NCBI GenBank assembly: GCA_947483555.1
Contig: CANKMW010000003.1
Coordinates: 1-64,000, forward strand
Reading direction: 5' to 3'
Source of the DNA: Myxococcales bacterium
GTDB taxonomy: Bacteria > Myxococcota_A > Polyangia > Haliangiales > Haliangiaceae
Length of the DNA: 64,000 nucleotides
In this document: piece after piece, positions 45,676 to 55,932 of the stretch
Layout: the number at the start of each line of letters is the position of its first letter
Numbering within the stretch: the stretch's first letter is position 1
The notes under the pieces: generated by a model
Database searches by the model: none
Seen by the model: the letters and a program-made list of their open reading frames with translations, nothing else
Told to the model about the DNA's origin: nothing
Translations under genes and position numbers: made by a program

Positions 45676-46703
45676 TGCGGCGTCCGCCGATGCTCCGTGC
45701 GTGGCCAGGGACGGCGTGGCACGATCGCGAGGTGATGACGCGCCTGCGCCCGTGGCTGTTCGCCGCGCTCCTCGTCGGCCTCGGCGGCTGGGAGCCGCTG
45801 TGGCGCCACGATCCTGACGTCGCCGAAGGCAACCGGGCCTACCAGGACCAGCGCTACGACGACGCGATCGCAGCCTACGAGCGGGCGCGTGACTCGGGCG
45901 TCGACAGCGCGGGTCTCGAGTACGACCTCGGCACCGCCAAGATCGGCAACGCCGATGCCGGCGCTGGCGCGGACGCCGCGAAGCGCGACGCGGCCTATGC
46001 CGACGCCCTGGTTCACCTCGCCAAGGCGGCCAAGGCCAAGGATCCACAGCTGCGCGGCAAGGCCCACTACAACCGCGGCAACGTGCTCATGAAGCAGAAG
46101 CAGCTCGAGCCGGCGATCGAGGCCTACAAGGACGCCTTGCGCGCTGATCCGGCCATGGAGAGTGCGCGCGTGAACCTCGAGCTGGCCCTGCGGCAGCGCG
46201 AGCGGGAGCGGCAACAGCAGCAGCAGGGCGGGCAAGGTCAGCAAGGTCAGCAAGGCCAGCAAGGTCAGCAGGGTCAGCAGGGTCAGCAGGGTCAGCAGGG
46301 TCAGCAGGGCCAGCAGGGCCAGCAGGGCCAGCAAGGCGACGGTCAGCAGGGTCAGCAGGGTCAGCAAGGCCAGCAGGGCCAGCAAGGCCAGCAGGGTCAG
46401 CAAGGCCAGCAGGGTCAGCAAGGCCAGCAGGGTCAGCAGGGCCAGCAAGGCGACCAGGGCCAGCAAGGCCAGGGTCAGCAGCAGGGGCAGGGGCAGCAGG
46501 GGCAAGGCCAGGGCGGGAGCAACGCCGGCCAGCCGCCGCAGCCCAGCTGGCCACGCGACGACACCGAGTACGACACCCCCGATACGCCGACCGACACCAA
46601 GTTCTCCGACCTCGAGGCCATGTCGCGGCAGCAGCGCCGCGATCAGGTGCGCAACCGGCGCTCGAGCGGCAGCACGCGTCTGGACTACGACAAGGACTGG
46701 TGA
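45675..46703 (+). CDS. BatC-like TPR protein with long Gly-Gln-Gln repeat
   Basis: A 342-aa protein. The TGATG overlap and GGAGGTGA support the start at 45675; an ATG at 45735 (MTRLRPWLFAALLV) would leave a direct signal anchor. TPRs are NRAYQDQRYDDAIAAYERAR and KAHYNRGNVLMKQKQLEPAI with EAYKDALRADPAMESARVNL. Residues about 181-275 are Gly-Gln-Gln repeats (Gln-rich, nearly pure), then a Pro-rich acidic tail and a terminal KFSDLEAMSRQQRRDQVRNR motif typical of the last Bat gene. The repeat tract is length-variable DNA. Confidence 0.78.
   Translation: MRRPPMLRAWPGTAWHDREVMTRLRPWLFAALLVGLGGWEPLWRHDPDVAEGNRAYQDQRYDDAIAAYERARDSGVDSAGLEYDLGTAKIGNADAGAGADAAKRDAAYADALVHLAKAAKAKDPQLRGKAHYNRGNVLMKQKQLEPAIEAYKDALRADPAMESARVNLELALRQRERERQQQQQGGQGQQGQQGQQGQQGQQGQQGQQGQQGQQGQQGQQGDGQQGQQGQQGQQGQQGQQGQQGQQGQQGQQGQQGQQGDQGQQGQGQQQGQGQQGQGQGGSNAGQPPQPSWPRDDTEYDTPDTPTDTKFSDLEAMSRQQRRDQVRNRRSSGSTRLDYDKDW
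46226..46500 (+). repeat. 9-bp coding tandem repeat (Gly-Gln-Gln)
   Basis: About 28 copies of a 9-base unit, with the two synonymous forms CAGCAGGGT and CAGCAAGGC alternating irregularly, encode GQQ repeats. Units change in blocks (several GGT in a row, then GGC), which looks like slippage and recombination of the array. Confidence 0.75.
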
Positions 46704-46734
46704 GGGTGAGGTCGTCGTTGCCGGAGCCGCGCCG

Positions 46735-48117
<1,383 letters not shown>

Positions 48118-48205
48118 GCCGCCGTACCCTTCGCGTGCCCAGCGTCGAAGCGCGCCCGCTCCGCTTGCGCGACGAGGCGTCGGGCGCCGATCATCGAACC
48201 CAGGG

Positions 48206-51200
48206 ATGCGACCGGCGGAGCGCTACCGGTTGATCGAGCGGCTCGGTGCCGGCTCGATCGGTGTGGTTCATCGCGCGCTCGATCGCGCGACCGGCCGCGA
48301 GGTGGCGCTCAAGATCATGCCGCGGCCGCGCACCGGCACCAACCTGCTCGGCGAGTTCGTGGCGCTGGCGCGGTTGCGCCATCCCAACGTGGTCTCGGTG
48401 CTCGACTACGGGCTGACCGACGCCGGTCACGAGTACTTCACGATGGAGCTGGTGGTCGGGCCGAGCTTGCTCGAGGCGGCGGTGCCGGCGACCGGCCGGC
48501 GGTGCTTCGAGCTGCTGGGCGGGGTGCTCGACGCGCTCGGCGCGGTCCACGCCGGCGGCATGGTCCACGCCGACGTCAAGCCGTCGAACATCCTGGTCGA
48601 CGCCGAGACGCTGGAGCGGGCACCCGATCGAGCGGCTCGCCTCGGCGATTTCGGTCTGGCCGGCCCGCTGGCGGATCCGAACGGGCCGACCGCGCGCGGC
48701 ACGATCGGCTACGCGGCGCCCGAGGCGTGGTCGGGCCGGCTCGATCCTCGCTCCGACCTGTACTCGTTCGGCGTGGTGTTGTGGCAGCTGGTGATGGGGG
48801 TGCGGCCGTTCGAGGGCCACACGCCGCGCGCGATCGTCGCCGCGCAGCGCGCCGGGGCGCCACCGGATCCGCGCCGCACCCGCCCCGAGCTACCGCCGGC
48901 GCTCGCCGATCTGATGGTGGCGCTGCTCGATCCGGCCCCCGGGGCGCGGCCGCAGACCGCCGACGAGATCCTCGAACGATGGCGCGCGATCGGCGACGGG
49001 CTCGGCCATCGCAGCACGTCGGGCGCCCGGGTGCTGTCGGCGCGGTCGCCCCGGGTGGCGATCGAGGTCGGCACCATCCTCGGTCGCGACCACGAGCTCG
49101 CCGATCTCGAGCGAGCCTGGGTCGAGGCCCAGGCCGGTCGAGGTGCGGCGGTGCTGGTCGTCGGTGAGCCCGGCATCGGCAAGTCGCGGCTGTGCGCCGA
49201 GCTGGCGCTGCGGCTGCAGCTCGACGGTGCGCAGGTCGTGCGGTGGAGCGCCCGCGCCGGCGATCAGGCCTGGGACGGCGTGCGCGAGCTGGTCCGCACG
49301 CTGCTCACCCTGGCCGGGACCGCGTGGTCGGTGCGCGGCGCCGCGGCGCCGTCGCAGCAGGCGCTGGCGGCGCTGCTGTCCAGCGTGCCGGCAACCGCCG
49401 GTCCCGGCCGCTGGGTGGTCGCCGAGACCGTCGCCGAGCTGGTGGTCGCGGCGGGCGCGGTGCGCCCGTTCGCCATCCTGATCGACGATCTCGACGCCGC
49501 GACGCCGGCGACGATCGACGTGCTGGCCTACCTGGCGCGCGCGGTCCCCGATGCGGCGGTGTTGCTGGTGGCGGCCGGCCGCTCGGCGATCCCGGGCAAG
49601 AGCGGGCCGGCCGCCGGTGGCACGGCTGCGCTGTCGCCCGGCGGCGGGGCGTTCGAACACGTGGTCGCCGGCGCCGCGCGCGGTCGCCGCTTCGAGCTGG
49701 CGCCGCTCGGCCAGTCGAGCTTCTTCGCGCTGACGGTGGCGGCGGTCGGCCACGAGGTCGGCAACCGGATCGCCGACGAGCTGCGCCGGGTCTCGGGCGG
49801 CAACCCGGGGCACGCCCTGGCCGCGCTCGAGGCGATGATCGACAACGGCAGCCTGGCCCGGGTCGGCGGCGCGTGGATCACCGGGCGTGACGTGGTGGTG
49901 CCGCTGCTCGCCGCCGCCCGCCAGGGCGCGATGGCGCGGCTGTCGGCGCTGGCGCCGTCGTCGCGGGCGCTCCTGCGCGCCGCGGCGGTGCTCGGCGACC
50001 ACTTCGAGCGCGACGTGCTGGTCGCGATCCTCGGCATCACCACGCCGCCACCGCTGTCGCCGCCGGCCGCCGACGGAGTTCCCGAGGCGATGGCCGAGGG
50101 GCTGATCTCGGTGTCGACCCAGCTGCCGGTCGCCGAGGGCGCCGGCGACGACGAGCGGTCGCGACGCATCGCCATCGATCCGACCCTGGATGATCTCGAG
50201 GCCGCGCTCGCCGACGGCGTCGCGGCCCGCGTCCTGACCGCCGATCCGGCCGCCGGGCGCTTCCGCTTCGCCCACAAGGAGCTCGCCGACGCGCTCGGGC
50301 GCGAGCTGACCCCGGGGGCGCGCCTCGAGTATCACCGCCGCGCCGCGCTGGCGCTCGACGATCGGCTCACCGGCGGCGCCGAGGTGCCGGCGGCGTCCCT
50401 GGCCCGCCACTACCGCGCGCTCGGCGATGGCGCCCTGGCGGCGCGCTGGTGCCTGGCCGCCGCGGACGATGCCGCCCGGGGCGGCGACCTCGGCGGCGCC
50501 CTCGCGCACGCCACCGACGCCCTGGCGCTCGCCGAGCCCGCCGAACACCACGCGCTGGTTCGTCGGGTCGCCGAGCTCGCGGCCCAGCACGGTGACCTCG
50601 ACCTCGCGCTGCACCACTTCCGCCTCGCCGGTGACGGCGCGGCGCCCCACGAGCAGATCGAGCTGTGGTTGGAGATCGCCGAGGTCGAGCGCCGCCGCGG
50701 CGATCCCGAGCGTGCGCTCGAGGCCGCGACCTCGGCGCTGGCGCTGGCGCGGCGGCTCGGCGATCTCGAGCGCGAGGTCCGTAGCCACCTGCGCATCGGG
50801 TGGCTGTTCACCCATCGCGGCGACTTCGCGGTCGGCGCCGAGCACGGCGCGGTGGGCCTGGCGCTGGCGCGGCGGGCCGGCAACCGCTCGCTGGCGGCCG
50901 AGCTGGGCCGGCTGTCGGCGGCGGTCGCGACCAGCCTCGGCGACCCCCGCCGAGCCATCACCATCCTCGACGACGCGCTGCTCGACGCCGCCGGCGACGA
51001 GCACCTCGACGCCGGCATCTCGCACGAGATCGGTCGCGCCGCCATCCAGGCCGGCGACTATCCGCGTGCCATCGAGGCGCTCGAACGGGCGGTCGCCGCC
51101 GCCGAACGCCACGGCGATCTGGTGCAGCGCGCGCGTTCGCTCAACAACCTGGGTGCCGCCTGCTACTACCAGGGTGATTGGGCCCGGGCCCGCCGGCTGT

Positions 51201-53161
51201 GGGAGCAGTTCCGCCAGCAGACCGAGCGCCAGGGCGATCGCCTCGAGACGCTGTACGCGCTCAACAACCTGGGCTCGCTGCTGCGCGATCTCGGCGCGCT
51301 CGCCGAGTCGCGGGCCACGTTCACGCGCGCCGAGGCGCTGGCCGAGGCGCTCGGCCACACCCACATGGCGGCCATGGTGCAGGCCAACCGCGGCGAGGTC
51401 GATGCCCGCGCCGGCGATCTGGCCGTCGCCCGCGAGCGCTACGAGCGCGCGCTCGCCGAGTTCGAGCGCATCGGCGCGCGTGACGACGTGATCGAGACCC
51501 GGCGCCGCCTGTCGGAGCTCGATCTCACCGTGGGCCGGGTCGACGAGGCGCTGTCGCGCGCGCTCGAGGCCGCCCGCGACGCCAAGGGCGGCAGCAACCG
51601 CTTCGAGGAAGGTGTCCTGCACCGGGTCGCCGGCGCGGCGCTGCGCTGCCAGGGTGATCTGGAGTCGTCGGCGTGGTTCCTCGGTCGGGCCCGCGAGCTG
51701 CTGTCGGGGATCGGGGCTCGCTACGAGCTGGCCCGGGTCGCCTACGAGGCCGCCGAACTGGCTCGCGCCGGCGGCGACGTGGTGCTGGCCCGCGCCCACC
51801 TGGCGGCCGCCGACACCGAGCTCGCCGGGCTCGGCGCCCGCTGGGATCTGGAGCGGGTGCGGGCGCTGAACCGGGCGCTGGGGCCGATCGCCGAGAGCGC
51901 CGGTCTCGATCCGGGCACCGTCGCGATCGCCCGCGCCTCGGCGGCCGGCGATGCCGATCGCGCGGTCGAGCTGGCCCTCGATGGTGTGCTGGTCGCCGCC
52001 GGTTGTACGCGCGGCTTCGTGCTCACCCTCGATGGTCAGGGCCGGCCCAAGGTGCGCGCACGCCGCCTGCGCGCCGGCGCTCGCACCTTCGATCGCGACG
52101 ACGCCGCGGTCTCGGGCACCATCGTGCGCAAGGTGGCGGCGAGCGGCCAGGCGGTGGCGGTGGCCGACGCCGTGCTCGACGACGATCTGTGCGAGCAGTC
52201 GAGCGTGGTGGCGCTCGGGCTGCGCCGCGTCTACGCCGCGCCGCTGCGCGCGCGCGGCCGGCTGTCGGGCATCGTCTACGCCGACTCGCTGGGCGCCGAC
52301 GTCGACGACCGCGCCCTCGATGTGGCGCAGCTCGACGCCGTCGTGGCGCCGCTGGCCCTGGCCCTCGATCACGGCCGGCTGCTCGACGACGCGCATCGCG
52401 CCTCGGAGTTGATGTCGATCCTGGCCCACGAGATCCGCAATCCGCTGGCCGGCATCCTGGGCTATTCGGAGATGGGCACCGACCCGGAGTCGAGCGCCGA
52501 GGGCCTGCCGGCGGCCGAGCTGTTCGCCCGCATTCGCTACGACGCGGAGCGCCTGCGCCGCCTGGTCGACAACGTCTTCGAGCTGACCCGCCACGAGTCC
52601 GGCACCACCGACTGGTCGATGACGCCGGTCGAGGTCGGTAAGCTGATCCACGACGTCGCCGGCAGCTTCGCCCGGGTCGCCGCCGCGCGCGGCGTGGAAC
52701 TGAGGTTCGAGCTCAACGAACCGATCGGCCCGGCGCTGGGCAACGCGGATCGGCTGGCCCAGGTGGTTTCCAACTTGCTCGGCAACGCCGTCAAGTTCTC
52801 ACCTGACGGTGGTCGCATCGAGATCTGCGCCCGCCGCGAGACCGTGCTGTCCGGCGATCCGGTCGCGCCACCCATCCCGCCCTACGATCCGCGCGCCTGG
52901 ATCCCGACCGAGGCCGGCGACGAGATCGGCGAGGTGATCCGGATCGACGTCAAGGATCACGGGCCCGGCATGAGCACCGAGCTCCAGGCCCAGCTGTTCG
53001 AGAAGTTCACCCAGGGCGCCGGTGCCGCCCGCCGCGGCGGCCTCGGACTCGGCCTCTACCTGTGCCGCGAGATCGTGCGCCGCCACGGCGGCTCGATCTG
53101 GGTCGAGAGCGCGCTCGGCAAGGGCGCGACGTTCTCGGTGCGGTTGCCGGTGGCGCTGTAG
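48206..53161 (+). CDS. Ser/Thr kinase - ATPase - TPR - GAF - histidine kinase hybrid (1651 aa)
   Basis: Domain order: Ser/Thr kinase (residues 7-265; G-loop GAGSIG 14-19, Lys36, VHADVKPSNILV with HAD 121-123, DFG 148-150, APE 171-173), AAA ATPase (Walker A GEPGIGKS 320-327), TPR-like repeats (about 720-1230), GAF domain (about 1250-1390), HisKA with LAHEIRNPLAGI (phospho-acceptor H1408) and HATPase (NAVKFSPDGG, DHGPGMSTE, RRGGLGLGLYLC). Two kinase types in one chain could join Ser/Thr and two-component signalling. No membrane helix is seen. It follows the GAFTDA regulator, which lacks an adjacent kinase and could be its output. Confidence 0.88.
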   Translation: MRPAERYRLIERLGAGSIGVVHRALDRATGREVALKIMPRPRTGTNLLGEFVALARLRHPNVVSVLDYGLTDAGHEYFTMELVVGPSLLEAAVPATGRRCFELLGGVLDALGAVHAGGMVHADVKPSNILVDAETLERAPDRAARLGDFGLAGPLADPNGPTARGTIGYAAPEAWSGRLDPRSDLYSFGVVLWQLVMGVRPFEGHTPRAIVAAQRAGAPPDPRRTRPELPPALADLMVALLDPAPGARPQTADEILERWRAIGDGLGHRSTSGARVLSARSPRVAIEVGTILGRDHELADLERAWVEAQAGRGAAVLVVGEPGIGKSRLCAELALRLQLDGAQVVRWSARAGDQAWDGVRELVRTLLTLAGTAWSVRGAAAPSQQALAALLSSVPATAGPGRWVVAETVAELVVAAGAVRPFAILIDDLDAATPATIDVLAYLARAVPDAAVLLVAAGRSAIPGKSGPAAGGTAALSPGGGAFEHVVAGAARGRRFELAPLGQSSFFALTVAAVGHEVGNRIADELRRVSGGNPGHALAALEAMIDNGSLARVGGAWITGRDVVVPLLAAARQGAMARLSALAPSSRALLRAAAVLGDHFERDVLVAILGITTPPPLSPPAADGVPEAMAEGLISVSTQLPVAEGAGDDERSRRIAIDPTLDDLEAALADGVAARVLTADPAAGRFRFAHKELADALGRELTPGARLEYHRRAALALDDRLTGGAEVPAASLARHYRALGDGALAARWCLAAADDAARGGDLGGALAHATDALALAEPAEHHALVRRVAELAAQHGDLDLALHHFRLAGDGAAPHEQIELWLEIAEVERRRGDPERALEAATSALALARRLGDLEREVRSHLRIGWLFTHRGDFAVGAEHGAVGLALARRAGNRSLAAELGRLSAAVATSLGDPRRAITILDDALLDAAGDEHLDAGISHEIGRAAIQAGDYPRAIEALERAVAAAERHGDLVQRARSLNNLGAACYYQGDWARARRLWEQFRQQTERQGDRLETLYALNNLGSLLRDLGALAESRATFTRAEALAEALGHTHMAAMVQANRGEVDARAGDLAVARERYERALAEFERIGARDDVIETRRRLSELDLTVGRVDEALSRALEAARDAKGGSNRFEEGVLHRVAGAALRCQGDLESSAWFLGRARELLSGIGARYELARVAYEAAELARAGGDVVLARAHLAAADTELAGLGARWDLERVRALNRALGPIAESAGLDPGTVAIARASAAGDADRAVELALDGVLVAAGCTRGFVLTLDGQGRPKVRARRLRAGARTFDRDDAAVSGTIVRKVAASGQAVAVADAVLDDDLCEQSSVVALGLRRVYAAPLRARGRLSGIVYADSLGADVDDRALDVAQLDAVVAPLALALDHGRLLDDAHRASELMSILAHEIRNPLAGILGYSEMGTDPESSAEGLPAAELFARIRYDAERLRRLVDNVFELTRHESGTTDWSMTPVEVGKLIHDVAGSFARVAAARGVELRFELNEPIGPALGNADRLAQVVSNLLGNAVKFSPDGGRIEICARRETVLSGDPVAPPIPPYDPRAWIPTEAGDEIGEVIRIDVKDHGPGMSTELQAQLFEKFTQGAGAARRGGLGLGLYLCREIVRRHGGSIWVESALGKGATFSVRLPVAL

Positions 53162-53206
53162 TCGGGCCCGGGCCCGATCGCCTCGGAGTCGTGCGATAGT
53201 CGCCGC

Positions 53207-53572
53207 ATGGGCGAACCAAATCACGTCTTGACGGCGATCAAGGTGTGGGCTGCCGCCGCGTGGGCGGACGGCGTGATCGTCGAGGCCGAACGCCTGGCGA
53301 TGACCGCGATCATCGAGGTGGCCACGTTGACCGAGTCAGAGCGCGACGTCGCTCGCCGGTGGATCGATCACCGGGTCGGCCTCGAGGACCTCGAGCTAGC
53401 CAAGATCCCGGCCGCCGAGCGCCTGCACATCTACTCCGTGGCCTGCGGGATGGCGGCGTTCGACAAGGACGTCGCCGCCGCCGAGCGTGGCTTCGTCGAT
53501 CGCCTGGGCACCGCGCTCGGCATCAGCGCCGCCGACGCCGCCAAGGCGCGCGCCGGCGCCGGCCTCGCCTAG
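53207..53572 (+). CDS. TerB-like protein
   Basis: A 121-aa all-helical protein: IKVWAAAAWADGVIVEAERL and IYSVACGMAAFDKDVAAAER match the TerB fold (acidic helix-turn pairs binding metal in known members). It is a short single-domain version. Function is unknown; TerB proteins are linked to tellurite and envelope stress. It lies convergent with the aminotransferase. Confidence 0.7.
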   Translation: MGEPNHVLTAIKVWAAAAWADGVIVEAERLAMTAIIEVATLTESERDVARRWIDHRVGLEDLELAKIPAAERLHIYSVACGMAAFDKDVAAAERGFVDRLGTALGISAADAAKARAGAGLA

Positions 53573-53603
53573 TCAACGGATTTCGACCCCTGGTTCGCCG
53601 CCG

Positions 53604-54824
53604 TCACCGCAAGGTCAGCAGCGCCTCGCGCATGCGCCGTACGCCTTCCTTGATGTTGTCCATCGAGCAGGCGTAGGACAGCCGCACGTGGCCGGCGGCA
53701 CCGAAGCCGCTGCCCGGCACCACGGCGACCTTGGCGCTCTCGACCAGCCAGTCGCACAACGCGACGTCGTCGTTCATGACCTTGCCGTCACTGGCGTGGC
53801 GGCCGAGGAAGGCGCCCAGATCCGGGAAGGCATAGAAGGCGCCCTTGGGCTCGCGGCACGACACGCCGGGGATGCCACGCAACAGCTCGACGATCGTGAC
53901 GCGGCGCTCGTCGAACGCCTTGCGCATGGTCTCGACCGGCTCCTGCGGGCCGGTGATGGCGGCGATGGTCGCGAGCTGCGCCAGGTGGGTCGGGTTCGAC
54001 GTCGACTGCCCCTGCACCTTGGCCATCGCCTTGATGAGCGGCGCCGGGCCGGCGGCGTAGCCGATGCGCCAGCCGGTCATCGCGTAGGACTTGCTGACGC
54101 CGTCGATCAAGATCGTGCGCGCCGCCAGCTCGGGGCCGACCGAGGCCATCGAGGCGTAGCTCGCACCGCCATACACCAGCGAGCGGTAGATGTCGTCGGA
54201 GACCACGAGCAGGTTCTGCTCGAGCACGACCTCGGCCAGCGCGGCGATCTGCGCCGGCGAATAGACCGCGCCGGTCGGGTTCGAGGGCGTGTTGAGCACC
54301 ACCGCCCGGGTTCGAGGGGTGACGTGGGCGCGCAGGGCGTCGGCGCGCATCGTGAAATCGTCGTCGGGGCTGGTCGGCACGATCACCGGCGTGCCGCCGG
54401 CCATCATGACCATGTCGGGGTAGCTCACCCAGTACGGCGCCGGGATGATGACCTCGTCGCCGGGATCGAGCATCGCGATGAACAGGTTGTACAGCGAGTG
54501 CTTGGCGCCGCACGACACCAGCACGTTGTCGGGCGAGATGTCGGTGCCGTGGACGCGACCGAGCTCGGCCGCGACCGCGGCGCGCAGGGTCGGCGTCCCA
54601 CCGACCTCGGTGTACTTGGCGACCGCACCCTTGCCGAGCGCGTCGCGGGCCGCGGCCTTGATGTGCTCGGGGGTGTCGAAGTCGGGCTCGCCGGCGCCGA
54701 AGCTGATCACGTCGACGCCCTGGGCCTTGAGGCGGGCGGCCTTGGCGGTGACCGCCAGGGTGATCGAGGGCTTGATGGCGTCGAGGCGAGAGGCGGTCTT
54801 CACGTTGGGGGCGGGCAGGGTCAT
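53604..54824 (-). CDS. PLP-dependent aspartate-type aminotransferase (class I/II)
   Basis: A 406-aa enzyme. KPSITLAVTAKAARL and GAGEPDFDTPEHI open the fold; TPSNPTGAVYS, SDDIYRSLVYGGA and GVSKSYAMTGWRIGYAAG (Lys that binds PLP) are intact. FYAFPDLGAFLG matches the aspartate aminotransferase Ib subgroup. It transfers the amino group of Asp to 2-oxoglutarate or related keto acids. The gene stands just downstream of coaD on the same strand, five bases apart. Confidence 0.92.
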   Translation of the reverse strand: MTLPAPNVKTASRLDAIKPSITLAVTAKAARLKAQGVDVISFGAGEPDFDTPEHIKAAARDALGKGAVAKYTEVGGTPTLRAAVAAELGRVHGTDISPDNVLVSCGAKHSLYNLFIAMLDPGDEVIIPAPYWVSYPDMVMMAGGTPVIVPTSPDDDFTMRADALRAHVTPRTRAVVLNTPSNPTGAVYSPAQIAALAEVVLEQNLLVVSDDIYRSLVYGGASYASMASVGPELAARTILIDGVSKSYAMTGWRIGYAAGPAPLIKAMAKVQGQSTSNPTHLAQLATIAAITGPQEPVETMRKAFDERRVTIVELLRGIPGVSCREPKGAFYAFPDLGAFLGRHASDGKVMNDDVALCDWLVESAKVAVVPGSGFGAAGHVRLSYACSMDNIKEGVRRMREALLTLR

Positions 54825-54829
54825 GACGT

Positions 54830-55329
<500 letters not shown>

Positions 55330-55333
<4 letters not shown>

Positions 55334-55887
55334 GGGGTCTCCGGTTCGGGGCGGTAGAACGACAGCTCGGTATCGCCGTAGCGGCGCAGCTCCGTTCGTA
55401 GCAGGAATCCCGCGCGATCGGGGGCCGGCGCGCGGTGCGCGTGCTCGACGATCACGACCGCGTCCGCGGTGAGGCGGGCTCGGGGCAGGGCGGCGAGCGT
55501 GTCGTCCAGCACGCCGGCCGCGTAGGGTGGATCCAGGAACACCCAGCGCCACGGTGGTCCGGCCGGCGGCGCGGTCAGGAAGCGAGCGACCTCGACGCTG
55601 ACGATCGTGACCTGGGCAGCGACCGCCAGCGCCTCGACGTTGCCGCGCAGCGCCGCCAGCGCGGCCCGGGCGCGCTCGACGAAGGTCACGGTGGCCGTCC
55701 CGCGCGACAGCGCCTCGAGGCCGAGCGCGCCCGAGCCGGCGTACAGATCGAGCACGTGGGTGTCGTCGGGCGGTGGGCCCAGGATGTTGAACAGGGCCTG
55801 ACGCACCTTCTCCGACGTCGGGCGGGTGGCTGCGCCAGGCGGGGCGCGAAGGACGCGTCCACCCAGGGATCCGGCGACGATGCGCAC
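55330..55887 (-). CDS. rsmD: 16S rRNA (guanine966-N2)-methyltransferase
   Basis: A 185-aa enzyme. The GTG at 55887 gives MRIVAGSLGGRVLRAPPG, the usual N-terminus; an ATG at 55926 would add 13 residues. VLDLYAGSGALGLEALSRG is motif I, FVERARAALAALRGN follows, and VFLDPPYAAG is the catalytic DPPY. It overlaps coaD and is divergent from the acyl-CoA synthetase. rsmD-coaD pairing is a known arrangement. Confidence 0.9.
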
Positions 55888-55932
55888 GCCTCGATATTGC
55901 TGCGCTCCCGTCGCGCCCGCTACCATGCTGGC

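Noticed and set aside
48890..52651. 1253-codon minus-strand ORF opposite the hybrid kinase
   Set aside because: The Gln/Arg/Gly/Val-rich composition is the usual antisense shadow; the plus strand has full kinase motifs.
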